This document shows, piece by piece, positions 55,913 to 64,000 of a stretch of DNA of 64,000 nucleotides. The stretch comes from BD2-11 sp965115885 (lineage in GTDB: Bacteria > Gemmatimonadota > Gemmatimonadetes > Longimicrobiales > Gaopeijiaceae). The translations under genes and the position numbers were made by a program. The notes under the pieces are model-generated. The model ran no database searches and was not told the DNA's origin. It saw only the letters and a program-made list of their open reading frames with translations. The stretch covers positions 372,001 through 436,000 of the forward strand of contig OZ220479.1 in the NCBI GenBank assembly GCA_965115885.1. The letters run 5' to 3'. Within the stretch, counting starts at the first letter, position 1. Each line of letters opens with the position of its first letter.

Positions 55913-57193
55913 GTGTCCGCGATCGCGGAGGTGAGGGGACGCGAGATCCTGGATTCCCGCGGCACCCCGACCGTCGAGGCGGAGGTCGCCTTGGCGAGCG
56001 GGGCGCGCGCGCGGGCGGCGGTGCCCAGCGGCGCCTCGACCGGAGCGCACGAGGCGGTGGAACTCCGCGACGGAGACCCCGCCCGCTACCGGGGCAAGGG
56101 GGTGCGCCGCGCGGTGGCCCACGTCAACGGCGAGATCCGCGCGACGGCGCTCGGCATGGAGGCCCGCGCCCAGCGCGCTCTGGACCGGGCGCTGGCGGAG
56201 CTGGACGGCACCCCCAACAAGGGCCGCCTTGGGGCGAACGCCATCCTGAGCGTGTCGCTGGCGACGGCGCGCGCGGCGGCCCGGGAAGCGCGCCAGCCCC
56301 TCTACCGCTATCTGGGCGGCGAGGCCGCCACCGTCCTCCCCGTCCCCATGATGAACATCCTGAACGGCGGCGCCCACGCGCCCAACGACGTGGACGTCCA
56401 GGAGTTCATGGTCGTGCCGGTGGGCGCCGACGCCTTCTCGGAGGGGCTGCGCATGGGGGCGGAAGTGTTCCACGCCCTCCGGGACGTGCTCGCCCGGGAG
56501 GGCCGCAACACCGCCGTGGGCGACGAGGGCGGCTTCGCCCCCGACCTGGGCGGGAACGAGGAGGCGCTGGAGGCGGTGCTCGAGGCGGTCGAGCGCGCCG
56601 GATACCGGCCCGGGACCGACGTCGTCCTCGCCGTCGACGCGGCCGCCACCGAGTTTCTCGGGGAGGACGGCTACGCGCTGCGCGGTTCCGGCGGCGGCGT
56701 CCTCGACCGGGACGCGATGGTGGCGTTCTGGGAGGATTGGGTCCGGCGCTATCCCATCGCGTCGCTCGAGGACGCGCTGGGGGAGAACGATTGGGAGGGG
56801 TGGAGGAGGTTGACCTCGGCCCTCGGGGACCGCGTGCAGCTGGTCGGCGACGATCTTTTCGTCACCAACGGCGCGCGGGTGCGGCGGGGAATCCGCGAGG
56901 GGATCGCCAACGCCGTCCTCGTCAAGGCGAACCAGATCGGCACGCTGACGGAAACCATGGACGCCATCGACCTGGCGCACGCTTCGGGCTACCGATGCGT
57001 CGTCTCGCACCGTTCGGGCGAGACGGAGGACACCTTCATCGCGGATCTGGCGGTCGCGCGCGCGGTCGGACAGATCAAGACCGGAAGCGCCAGCCGGAGC
57101 GACCGGGTGGCCAAGTACAATCGCCTGCTGCGCATCGAGGAGGAGCTCGGAGCCGAGGGATCCTATCCCGGGAGGACGTTGTGGGAATCCTGA
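55913..57193 (+). CDS. eno: Enolase
   Basis: Glycolytic conversion of 2-phosphoglycerate to phosphoenolpyruvate. The product, 426 residues, has VRGREILDSRGTPTVEAEV, PSGASTGAHEA, the NILNGGAHAPNDVDVQEFM segment, GDEGGFAPDL, and VSHRSGETEDTFIADLAV with GQIKTGSASRSDR near the end. GTG 55913 lies 8 bases after AAAGGAG. It overlaps the following ftsB-like gene by 13 bases, a pairing common in bacteria. Confidence 0.97.
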   Translation: MSAIAEVRGREILDSRGTPTVEAEVALASGARARAAVPSGASTGAHEAVELRDGDPARYRGKGVRRAVAHVNGEIRATALGMEARAQRALDRALAELDGTPNKGRLGANAILSVSLATARAAAREARQPLYRYLGGEAATVLPVPMMNILNGGAHAPNDVDVQEFMVVPVGADAFSEGLRMGAEVFHALRDVLAREGRNTAVGDEGGFAPDLGGNEEALEAVLEAVERAGYRPGTDVVLAVDAAATEFLGEDGYALRGSGGGVLDRDAMVAFWEDWVRRYPIASLEDALGENDWEGWRRLTSALGDRVQLVGDDLFVTNGARVRRGIREGIANAVLVKANQIGTLTETMDAIDLAHASGYRCVVSHRSGETEDTFIADLAVARAVGQIKTGSASRSDRVAKYNRLLRIEEELGAEGSYPGRTLWES

Positions 57194-57498
57194 GAAAGCT
57201 GGTTCTGCCGGTCATCGCCGGCGCCGCCGTCTACTACGCGGTTTTCGGCGGCGAACATTCCATGTTCGAGCTCGGATCCGCGCGCGCCCGCGTCCGGGAG
57301 GAGCGGCGCGCGCTCGAACTGCTGCGCGCGGAGGTGGACTCGCTCTCCGCGCGCGCCGACTCGCTGAAGAACGATCCCCTGACGCTGGAGCGGCTCGTGC
57401 GCGAGCGTCACGGCATGATCCGCGAGGGCGAAATTCTGTACCGGTTCGCCGACGGCGACGCGGACGCGGAGCCGGAAGACTCGGCCGGGGGCCGGTAG
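57181..57498 (+). CDS. FtsB/DivIC-like septum formation protein
   Basis: A 105-residue membrane protein with a single N-terminal membrane segment (about residues 8-25), then a coiled coil (VREERRALELLRAEVDSLSARADSL) ending in a short conserved LERLVRERHGMIREGE block, the FtsB/DivIC pattern. It should act in divisome assembly with FtsL and FtsQ. GTG 57181 lies inside the end of eno. eno-ftsB order supports the call. Confidence 0.85.
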   Translation: MGILRKLVLPVIAGAAVYYAVFGGEHSMFELGSARARVREERRALELLRAEVDSLSARADSLKNDPLTLERLVRERHGMIREGEILYRFADGDADAEPEDSAGGR

Positions 57499-57668
57499 GG
57501 CCGCTCCGGCGGAGCTCGCGCGTTCGCCGCGTCGCTCGGCGGTTCGGGCGTGCGCCTCCCGGCGTCGTCGCCGACTTCCCCGCACCCGAAGCGCAACCCG
57601 TCCGCCGCCCGCCGAGCGGGCGTCGCAACCCCGGGCGGGGCCGAAGATCGGGTCGGGCGGGCCGGATC

Positions 57669-58547
57669 TCAGGCCGGATCCTTCTCCGCGCGCTCCGTCT
57701 GCCGCCCTTCCGCCCCGGATCCGGAGATCCGCCGCACCGCGTCCGCGACCAAGCGTCCCACGCCCCCTTCCTGCAGGAGCGCGGGCGCGTCGGCCTCCTT
57801 CGCCTTGCCGCCCGTTCCCGCCGACGCGAGATCCATCGGAATCGGGAAGACGGTGGTGGAGTTGTTCTCGGCGGCGATCTCGACGGCGGTCTGCAGGTAG
57901 CGCAGCTGCAGCGCCATCGGGTATTCCTGGATGACGGCCGCCGCTTCGGCGAGTTTGCGGGAGGCCTGGAACTCGCCTTCCGCCGCGATCACCTTGCCGC
58001 GGCGCTCGCGCTCCGCCTCGGCCTGCTTCGCCATCGCCCGCTTCATCTCCCTGGGCAGGTCGATGTCCTTGATCTCGACGCCGGTGACCTCGATGCCCCA
58101 GGGATCGGTTCCCTCGTCGATGATGTCGCGCACGATTTCGTTGATGCGCTCGCGCTCGGCCAGCAGCTCGTCCAGCTCCGACTGGCCGATCACGCTGCGC
58201 AGCGTCGTCTGCGCCAGCTGCGAGGTGGCGAAGTAGTAGTCCTCGATCTCGACCACGGCGTTGGCGGGGTCGGTCACCCGGAAATAGACCACGGCGTTGA
58301 CCGTGACGCTCACGTTGTCCTTGGTGATGGTGTCCTGGGGCGCGATGTCCAGGGCCACGATGCGCAGATCCATCCGCTTCATGCGCTCGAGCCCGTAGGG
58401 CACCAAAAAAATCAGCCCGGGGCCCTTGGCGCGGGTGAGCTTGCCCAGCCGGAACACCACGCCGCGCTCGTACTCCCAGAGGACCCGGAAGCTGGTGAGA
58501 AGGCCCGCCGCCAGGGCGACGCCGCCGACGATCATCGGGATGTCCAT
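57669..58547 (-). CDS. Slipin (SPFH/stomatin-domain membrane protein)
   Basis: A 292-residue protein with one N-terminal membrane segment (about 5-22) and an SPFH domain: YERGVVFRLGKLTRAKGPGL, LDIAPQDTITKDNVSVTVNAVVYFRV and IGQSELDELLAERERINE are family hallmarks. The C-terminal part is a coiled coil with a low-complexity end. Slipins organise membrane microdomains and often go with NfeD-type proteases, but no nfeD gene is adjacent here. It is convergent with eno-ftsB and starts at ATG 58547 after a GGAGAG site. Confidence 0.92.
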   Translation of the reverse strand: MDIPMIVGGVALAAGLLTSFRVLWEYERGVVFRLGKLTRAKGPGLIFLVPYGLERMKRMDLRIVALDIAPQDTITKDNVSVTVNAVVYFRVTDPANAVVEIEDYYFATSQLAQTTLRSVIGQSELDELLAERERINEIVRDIIDEGTDPWGIEVTGVEIKDIDLPREMKRAMAKQAEAERERRGKVIAAEGEFQASRKLAEAAAVIQEYPMALQLRYLQTAVEIAAENNSTTVFPIPMDLASAGTGGKAKEADAPALLQEGGVGRLVADAVRRISGSGAEGRQTERAEKDPA

Positions 58548-58687
58548 CCGGATCGCTCTCCTCGGGGGAGCTCCGTGCGGCGGCGGATCCGCCCGCCGCC
58601 GCCGGAAGTCCCGCCATGCACGTTCGGGACCGCTCGGCGCCGCTTGACACGCCTTCCGTTCGAAACTAGCGTCTTGCGGACGTCCCC

Positions 58688-58761
58688 GCCGGAGTAGCTC
58701 AGCTGGTTAGAGCAGCGGAATCATAATCCGCGTGTCGGGGGTTCGAGTCCCTCCTCCGGCA
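58688..58761 (+). tRNA. tRNA with CAU anticodon (Met, or Ile2)
   Basis: A 74-nt cloverleaf: acceptor GCCGGAG pairs with CTCCGGC, anticodon stem GCGGA/TCCGC encloses loop ATCATAA with CAT at positions 34-36, and the T-loop is TTCGAGT. The 3' CCA is not encoded. The initiator-type unpaired first base is absent (G1-C72 pairs), so it is an elongator tRNA-Met or a lysidine-modified tRNA-Ile; I favour Met. Confidence 0.93.
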
Positions 58762-59008
58762 TCCCCCGCCTTCTCCGCCCCGCAGGGATTCCCGCTTCTT
58801 GCGGGGCTTCGCGGTTGGAGGCCGCGCCGTTCGCGTCGTCGGTTCCCGAGCTTTTCGCCCGCCCGAGCTCGTCCGAAGTCCCGCGCCTCGGCCGGGTCCG
58901 CGCGTCCGGTTCTGCCCTTTGCCGCCGTTCGCGCGCGCGGGTATCTTGGCCGTGCGGCCCTCCGAGGGGGGCGGCCGAAGGCACCTGAAAAAGAGACGGA
59001 CGGAAGCG

Positions 59009-59521
59009 ATGACGGATTCGATCGAACGCGAGCTGGGTCGGCGCAAGGCGCGGATGGCTCGCCTCCTGGAACGGCCGCTCGAGATGCCGGAAGGGGATGC
59101 CGCTCCCCTGTCCCCGGACCGGCGCGCCTACTTTCTCGAGGAGGCCCGGGAGCTGTACTGGAACGAGCTGGAGTGGGAGAACATCACCGGGGAGGAGCGT
59201 CTGGACGACGGCCCCTTCACCGAGCAGGCTTTTCCGGGATTCCTCGCCTTCGTGCGCGGTCTGTTGCTGCGCGAGTCCATCGACGAGCGGGAAACCCCCG
59301 CCGAGCCGCACCCCGCGATCGTGAACGAGATCCTGGGCTTTCTGGCCGACAGGGTGGTCACGCTGCGCGCCGAGCTGGGCGAGCGGGATCCCGAGTGGGA
59401 TGCGGAGCAGAGCGCGCGGGAGCTGTCCATGGCCGAGCCGCTCGTCGATCTGGTGCTCGCGCTGCTGTACGAGGTCACCCCCGCCGAGCGGGTGCGCCTG
59501 GAACGGGCCGCGACGGATTGA
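59009..59521 (+). CDS. Conserved-looking protein of unknown function
   Basis: A 170-residue acidic protein I do not recognise. It has no signal peptide or membrane segment and is predicted mostly helical by its pattern (RRAYFLEEARELYWNELEWENIT, then FLAFVRGLLLRESI). ATG 59009 follows GGAAG and the frame upstream has no start with a better site. It lies after the tRNA and its TGA overlaps a possible TTG of the phosphodiesterase gene, suggesting co-transcription. GC and codon use match the surrounding chromosome. Confidence 0.7.
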   Translation: MTDSIERELGRRKARMARLLERPLEMPEGDAAPLSPDRRAYFLEEARELYWNELEWENITGEERLDDGPFTEQAFPGFLAFVRGLLLRESIDERETPAEPHPAIVNEILGFLADRVVTLRAELGERDPEWDAEQSARELSMAEPLVDLVLALLYEVTPAERVRLERAATD

Positions 59522-60444
59522 CCGTTCCGACGCCTCGGCGTTCCCCGCGCGCGCGCCGGCGGGGCTGGGGCGCCTTGCCGGCGCGTCGGCCCGGTCACCC
59601 CTACTTGGCGGGCGCGCCCCTCTTGATCGCCCACCGCGGGGGCGCCGCGCTGGCGCCGGAGAACACCCTGGCGGCCTTCGCGTCCGCGGTGGAGGAGTGG
59701 GGCGCCGACGTGCTGGAGATGGACGTGCGACGAACCGCGGACGGCAAGGTGGCGGTGATTCACGACGCCACCGTGGACCGCACCTCGGACGGCAGCGGAG
59801 CGGTCGCCGAGCTGCCTTGGAGCGAAGTGGGCTCGCTGGACGCCGGATACCGCTTCCGCGACCTGGCGGGCGAGGCCGCCTTCCGGGGCCGCGGGGTGCG
59901 CGTCCCGTTGCTGGACGAAGTGCTCGAGACCTTCCCCGCCACGCGCATGAACGTGGAGGCCAAGACGCCCGAGGTCGCGCCGCTGCTGGCCGAAACCGTT
60001 CGCCGTCACGGCGCCCGCGACCGCGTGCTGATGGCCGCCGAGCTGGAGCGCGCGCGACCCTCGCGGCACGGCTATCGGGGCCCGCACGGCGCGTCCCGCC
60101 GCCAGATCCGGCTGTTTTCCCTGCTGCACCGGCATCCGCTGGGACTCCTGTACACGCCGCGCGCGGACGCGCTCCAGGTGCCGGACGCGTGGAGGGGCCG
60201 ACGGGTGGTGACGCCGCGCTTCGTGCGGGAGGCGCATCGCCGCAACGTCCCGGTCCACGTCTGGACCGTCGACGATCCGGCGGACATGCGCCGGCTGCTT
60301 TCCTGGGGGGTGGACGGCATCCAGTCCGACCGCCTCGACCGGTTGGCGCGAGTGCTGGTGGAGGACGCCGGCCGTCCCCCTCCGCCCGCGCTGACCGGCG
60401 GCGGCGGGGCCGGCGGCGCGACGGGCGGAGGGGAGGTGCGGTGA
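59518..60444 (+). CDS. Glycerophosphodiester phosphodiesterase
   Basis: Hydrolyses glycerophosphodiesters to glycerol 3-phosphate. The GDPD domain begins LIAHRGGAALAPENTLAAF, with H-R and E-N of the active site, and includes LEMDVRRTADGKVAVIHD, MNVEAKTP and VHVWTVDDPADMRRLLSWGVDGIQSD. About 308 residues. The start is uncertain: I use TTG 59518, which overlaps the previous stop, but TTG 59575 is also possible and no ATG or GTG is near. The C-terminus is a Gly/Pro-rich tail. The stop overlaps the tilS GTG. Confidence 0.88.
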   Translation: MTVPTPRRSPRARRRGWGALPARRPGHPYLAGAPLLIAHRGGAALAPENTLAAFASAVEEWGADVLEMDVRRTADGKVAVIHDATVDRTSDGSGAVAELPWSEVGSLDAGYRFRDLAGEAAFRGRGVRVPLLDEVLETFPATRMNVEAKTPEVAPLLAETVRRHGARDRVLMAAELERARPSRHGYRGPHGASRRQIRLFSLLHRHPLGLLYTPRADALQVPDAWRGRRVVTPRFVREAHRRNVPVHVWTVDDPADMRRLLSWGVDGIQSDRLDRLARVLVEDAGRPPPPALTGGGGAGGATGGGEVR

Positions 60445-61817
60445 GCGGCTCGGATCGGCCGCTGTCCGCACGCTTCCGCGCGGCGTTGGCCGGAGACGGG
60501 GTCGTCGCCGGAGGCGAACGGGTCCTGGTCGCGCTCTCCGGCGGCCTCGATTCCACCGTCCTGCTGCACCTGCTGCGCTTCACGCCGGGTCTTCCTCCCC
60601 TGGAGCTGCGCGCCGCCCACCTGGATCACCGCATGCGGCCCGGCAGCGCGGAGGACGCGCGCTGGGTCGGAGGGCTCGCGCGCGCGTGGGATGTGCCGTT
60701 GGCGTCGTGCGCCGCCGTGCGCGCGCCCGCCAACGAAACCGAGGCGCGCCGGACCCGCTACCGCTTCCTCGAGGACGCGCGCGCGCAAGCCGGCTGCCAC
60801 CGGGTGGTGACCGCCCACCACGCGGACGACCAGGCCGAAACCGTCGCGTACCGGGTTCTGCGCGGCACCGGCCTCGCCGGCCTCGCCGGAATTCCGCGCA
60901 CCCGCGAGCCGTTCCTCTACCGACCGCTGCTCCCCTTCTGGAAGCGGGAACTGACCGCCTACGCCCGGGCCGCGCGTCTGCGTTGGCGCACCGACCCCTC
61001 CAACCGGTCGCCGGACGTCCCGCGCAACGTGGTGCGCCGGGAGTTGCTGCCGCTCGCCGAATCGCGCGTCGCGCCCGCCGCCCGCCGCTCGCTCCACCGT
61101 CTGGCCCGCTTGGCGGAGGAGGAGAATCGGGTCTGGCGCGCCGCGGTCCCGACGCTGCTGGAGGGTCTCGAGACGCGCCGCGGCGGCGGAGGCGTCTCTT
61201 TCGACCGGGACGCGTTCCTGCGGTGCGATCCCCTGGTGCGGACCCGACTGATTCGGGCGCTGGCCGACCGGGTCGGCGCCCGGCTGGACGCGCGCGGCAC
61301 CGAACTGGCCTCGGAATTCGCCCGTTCCGGGCGGAGCGGCGGCTCGCTCGACCTGCCCGGCGGCGCGGTTCTGTCCCGGTCTTTCGGGCGCCTGGCCGTC
61401 CGGCGCGCGGCCGGGTCGGTCGACGGCTCGCGCGACCCCGACCGCTTCGTGGCGGTCGCGTCTCCCGGAGAGGGGGCCGCCGGGGGGCGCGCGGGCGGAG
61501 TTCGCTTCGTCGCCCGCTGGTCGACGCGGGGTCCGGTGGGGGGCGCGGAGCTTTCCATTCCGGAGCTGCGCTTCCCGATCCTGTTCCGCGGCTGGCGGCC
61601 CGGAGATCGGATTCGTCTCGCCTCCGGCACCCGGAAGCTCAAGAAGGTGTTCGGAGACGCGCGCCTTCCGCGTCCCGAGCGCCTTCGCCGACCGCTGGTG
61701 GCGGACGCGGACGGACGCGTCCTCTGGGTCCCGGAGGTGGCGCGGTCGATCGACGCGCGCCCCGCGCCCGAACACGCGACACTCTACGTGGGAGCGGATC
61801 TCGATGCCGACGACTGA
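60441..61817 (+). CDS. tilS: tRNA(Ile)-lysidine synthase
   Basis: Converts C34 of the CAU-anticodon tRNA-Ile to lysidine so that it reads AUA. The product (458 residues) has the PP-loop VALSGGLDSTVLLHLL, HLDHRMRPGSAEDARWV, the AHHADDQAETV segment, LYRPLLPFWKRELTAYA and a C-terminal domain with FRGWRPGDRIRLASGTRKLKKVF (key piece GWRPGDRI). GTG 60441 overlaps the GDPD stop and hpt starts inside its end. tilS-hpt-ftsH is a common bacterial order. Confidence 0.95.
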   Translation: MSGSDRPLSARFRAALAGDGVVAGGERVLVALSGGLDSTVLLHLLRFTPGLPPLELRAAHLDHRMRPGSAEDARWVGGLARAWDVPLASCAAVRAPANETEARRTRYRFLEDARAQAGCHRVVTAHHADDQAETVAYRVLRGTGLAGLAGIPRTREPFLYRPLLPFWKRELTAYARAARLRWRTDPSNRSPDVPRNVVRRELLPLAESRVAPAARRSLHRLARLAEEENRVWRAAVPTLLEGLETRRGGGGVSFDRDAFLRCDPLVRTRLIRALADRVGARLDARGTELASEFARSGRSGGSLDLPGGAVLSRSFGRLAVRRAAGSVDGSRDPDRFVAVASPGEGAAGGRAGGVRFVARWSTRGPVGGAELSIPELRFPILFRGWRPGDRIRLASGTRKLKKVFGDARLPRPERLRRPLVADADGRVLWVPEVARSIDARPAPEHATLYVGADLDADD

Positions 61818-62352
61818 CGCGTCGCGACGCGCCGGCGGGGGCCGGTTGCGCCGCATCGTCTTCACGCGCGAGCAGATCGCCCGGCGCGTGGCGGAGCTCG
61901 GCGACGAGATCTCGGCCTGCTACGCGCCGGAGGAGGAGTTGCTCGTGCTCGGCCTGCTCAAGGGCTCGTTCATGTTCGTGGCCGATCTCGTGCGCTGCGT
62001 CCGCAACTCCGTCCAGGTCGATTTCATCGTGACTTCGAGCTACGGGTCGGGTATGGTGTCGTCGGGAAACGTGCGGCTCCTCTACGATCCCGAAGTGGAG
62101 CTCGGGGGCCGACACGTCGTCCTCGTCGACGACATCATCGACAGCGGCGAGACCATGGCCTCCCTGGTGCCCCTCGTCCGGGCGCGCGGACCGGCCAGCC
62201 TCGAATTGTGTACCTTTCTCCACAAGCGCCGGGCGGGCGTCGCGCACGAGCCCAGGTGGGTCGGCTTCGACGCTCCCCGGGAGTTCGTGGTGGGCTACGG
62301 CCTCGATTACAGCGAGAATTTCCGGCACCTTCCCTACGTCGCGAGCATCTAG
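61804..62352 (+). CDS. hpt: Hypoxanthine phosphoribosyltransferase
   Basis: Purine salvage enzyme making IMP or GMP. The 182-residue product has LLKGSFMFVADLVR, the phosphoribosyl pyrophosphate loop VVLVDDIIDSGETM, and the C-terminal WVGFDAPREFVVGYGLDYSENFRHLPYV, split as WVGFDAP and GYGLDYSENFR. ATG 61804 overlaps the end of tilS by 14 bases, which fixes both as one unit. Confidence 0.96.
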   Translation: MPTTDASRRAGGGRLRRIVFTREQIARRVAELGDEISACYAPEEELLVLGLLKGSFMFVADLVRCVRNSVQVDFIVTSSYGSGMVSSGNVRLLYDPEVELGGRHVVLVDDIIDSGETMASLVPLVRARGPASLELCTFLHKRRAGVAHEPRWVGFDAPREFVVGYGLDYSENFRHLPYVASI

Positions 62353-62394
62353 AGAGGAGACGGGCCGGGCCGTCGCCCGAGGGATCCCGAATCA

Positions 62395-64000
62395 ATGTCC
62401 GATTCCGAACAGAAACGACCCGAATCCGGAAGCAGGTTCTCCCGGCTGTCGCGCACCGCCTCGTTCTGGATTCTGCTGGCGCTCGTGCCGCTCCTCTTCA
62501 TGCAGCTGTTCGGTTCGGGCTCGAGCGCGGGCGTCGAGCTCTCCTACACCGAGTTCCGCGAGCAGCTCGCCTCCGGGAACGTGCGCGAGGTGACCATCGT
62601 CGATTCGCGCAGCGTCGAGGGCGAGTTGCGCACCCCGCTGAGCCGCGAGGGCGAGAGCGTGGACCGCTTCGTTTCCATGCTCCCGGGCGAGGTCACCGAC
62701 GGGCTGCTCGAAGAGCTCCAGGCCCGCAACGTCGTCATCGCGGCCAGGGCGGCGCGGACGCCGGTCATCGAGCGGGTCTTCGCGTTTCTCCCCTGGATTC
62801 TCATGGCCGGCATCTGGATCTGGTTCGTGCGCAGCCTCCAGAGCGGCGGCAACCGGGCCTTCCAGTTCGGTCGCTCCAAGGCCAAGCTCATCTCGCCCGA
62901 CACGCCCAAGGTGACGTTCGAGGACGTCGCGGGCGCGAACGAGGCCAAGGACGAGCTGCGGGAGGTCATCGAGTTCCTGAAGGATCCGCAGCGCTTCGTG
63001 CGTCTCGGCGGCCGCCTCCCCAAGGGCGTGCTCCTGGTGGGACCCCCGGGCACGGGCAAGACCCTGCTCGCGCGGGCGGTGGCGGGCGAGGCCGCGCGCC
63101 CCTTCTTCCAGATGTCGGGCTCGGATTTCGTCGAGATGTTCGTGGGCGTGGGCGCCTCCCGCGTGCGCGACCTCTTCGAGCAGGGGAAGTCGCACGCGCC
63201 CTGCATCATCTTCGTCGACGAGATCGACGCGGTGGGCCGCCACCGGGGCGCGGGGCTGGGCGGGGGGCACGACGAGCGCGAGCAGACGCTGAACGCGCTG
63301 CTCGTGGAGATGGACGGCTTCGAGTCCAACGACGGGGTGATCCTGCTGGCGGCCACCAACCGGCCGGACGTGCTCGACCCGGCGTTGCTGCGGCCCGGCC
63401 GCTTCGACCGCCAGGTCGTGGTCGACTCCCCGGACATCAAGGGCCGAGAGGGCATCCTGGGCGTGCACGCGCGCAAGCTGCCGCTGGCCGAGGACGTGGA
63501 TCTGTCCGTCATCGCTCGGGGCACGCCCGGCCTGTCGGGCGCGGATCTGGCCAACGTCTGCAACGAAGCCGCGCTCATCGCCGCCCGCGAAGGCGCCGAA
63601 CGGGTCGCCATGGTCCACTTCGAGAAGGCGAAGGACAAGGTCATGCTGGGGGCGGAGCGCAAGAGCCTGGTGCTGACCGAGTCCGAACGCGAGCTGACCG
63701 CTTGGCACGAGGCGGGCCATGCCGTGCTGGGTCTGCGCATCCCCGGCCTCGACCCCGTGCACAAGGTCACGATCGTCCCGCGCGGGCGCGCCCTCGGGCT
63801 CACCGCGAGCCTCCCCGAGGAGGATCGGCACTCCTACACGAAGGATTGGCTGGAGGGGCAGCTGGTGATGCTGTTCGGGGGACGCGTGGCCGAGGAGATG
63901 CGCTTCGGCCCCGACAAGGTGACGACCGGGGCGGGAAACGACATCGAGCGCGCCACCAGCATGGCCCGCCGCATGGTGACCCGCTTCGGCATGTCCGACC
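62395..64000 (+). CDS. ftsH: ATP-dependent zinc metalloprotease FtsH, 3'-truncated
   Basis: Membrane AAA+ protease for quality control. The gene runs off the window after about 535 residues. It has two membrane segments (about 25-42 and 125-145), a periplasmic stretch between them, the AAA core with Walker A GPPGTGKT, Walker B IIFVDEIDA and ATNRPDVLDPALLRPGRFD, and the protease site HEAGH. ATG 62395 follows the hpt stop by 42 bases. Confidence 0.97.
   Translation, partial: MSDSEQKRPESGSRFSRLSRTASFWILLALVPLLFMQLFGSGSSAGVELSYTEFREQLASGNVREVTIVDSRSVEGELRTPLSREGESVDRFVSMLPGEVTDGLLEELQARNVVIAARAARTPVIERVFAFLPWILMAGIWIWFVRSLQSGGNRAFQFGRSKAKLISPDTPKVTFEDVAGANEAKDELREVIEFLKDPQRFVRLGGRLPKGVLLVGPPGTGKTLLARAVAGEAARPFFQMSGSDFVEMFVGVGASRVRDLFEQGKSHAPCIIFVDEIDAVGRHRGAGLGGGHDEREQTLNALLVEMDGFESNDGVILLAATNRPDVLDPALLRPGRFDRQVVVDSPDIKGREGILGVHARKLPLAEDVDLSVIARGTPGLSGADLANVCNEAALIAAREGAERVAMVHFEKAKDKVMLGAERKSLVLTESERELTAWHEAGHAVLGLRIPGLDPVHKVTIVPRGRALGLTASLPEEDRHSYTKDWLEGQLVMLFGGRVAEEMRFGPDKVTTGAGNDIERATSMARRMVTRFGMSD

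Overview
The window is bacterial and very GC-rich over its right-hand half. Its content suggests a Gemmatimonadota-like lineage: a Minf_1886-family gene, a large lipoprotein built of carboxypeptidase-regulatory-like repeats, an RsbU/V/W-type partner-switching cassette, and tilS-hpt-ftsH. That taxonomic guess comes from gene content only. The CRISPR-Cas part (about 1-34100) is visibly less GC-biased than the rest and has a mixed codon style, so it looks like an accessory island. Its right edge lies between 34100 and 34890; its left edge is outside the window.

Region 1 (1-9387, + strand) is a compact type I-G (formerly I-U) operon: cas3 (N-terminus cut by the window, HD domain at the C-terminus), csx17/cas8g, csb1/cas7g, csb2 (Cas5-Cas6 fusion), a cas4-cas1 fusion and cas2. 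Region 2 (9445-25012) is one CRISPR array of 188 copies of a 36-bp repeat by my count, only two of them visibly mutated. An ISL3-family insertion sequence (about 10804-12573) sits inside one spacer, flanked by a direct repeat, leaving 19 repeats on its left and 169 on its right. Region 3 (25632-34099, - strand) is a type III-B operon in the order CARF/HEPN effector, cmr1, cmr2 (cas10), cmr3, cmr4, cmr5, cmr6, with overlapping genes. It has no adaptation genes, no Cas6 and no second array, so it probably uses crRNAs from the shared array, cut by the Cas6-like part of Csb2. Its effector has a Csx1-like CARF domain, a HEPN RNase motif and a second CARF-like domain at the C-terminus, which is the most unusual protein here. 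Several independent clues (the repeat's ATTGAAGC end, the mutated repeat at the left end, and the side on which repeated spacers vary in length) suggest the array is led from its right end and transcribed on the - strand, like the cmr operon.

Region 4 (34888-64000) is ordinary chromosome. It starts with a STAS / anti-sigma kinase / PP2C phosphatase cassette, rsmA and a DEDDh exonuclease. A gene-poor stretch with an 11-copy octanucleotide repeat follows, then a 1543-residue lipoprotein with extreme codon bias and hairpins downstream. Next is an acyl-CoA and branched-chain amino acid catabolism cluster (thiolase, bioY, 3-hydroxyacyl-CoA dehydrogenase, acyl-CoA dehydrogenase, leucine-type dehydrogenase) leading into glyA. 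The rest is housekeeping: Minf_1886-family protein, zinc ribbon, nnrDE, thiL, plsC, eno, an ftsB/divIC-like gene, a slipin on the - strand, a CAU-anticodon tRNA, an unknown gene, a glycerophosphodiester phosphodiesterase, tilS, hpt and a 3'-truncated ftsH.
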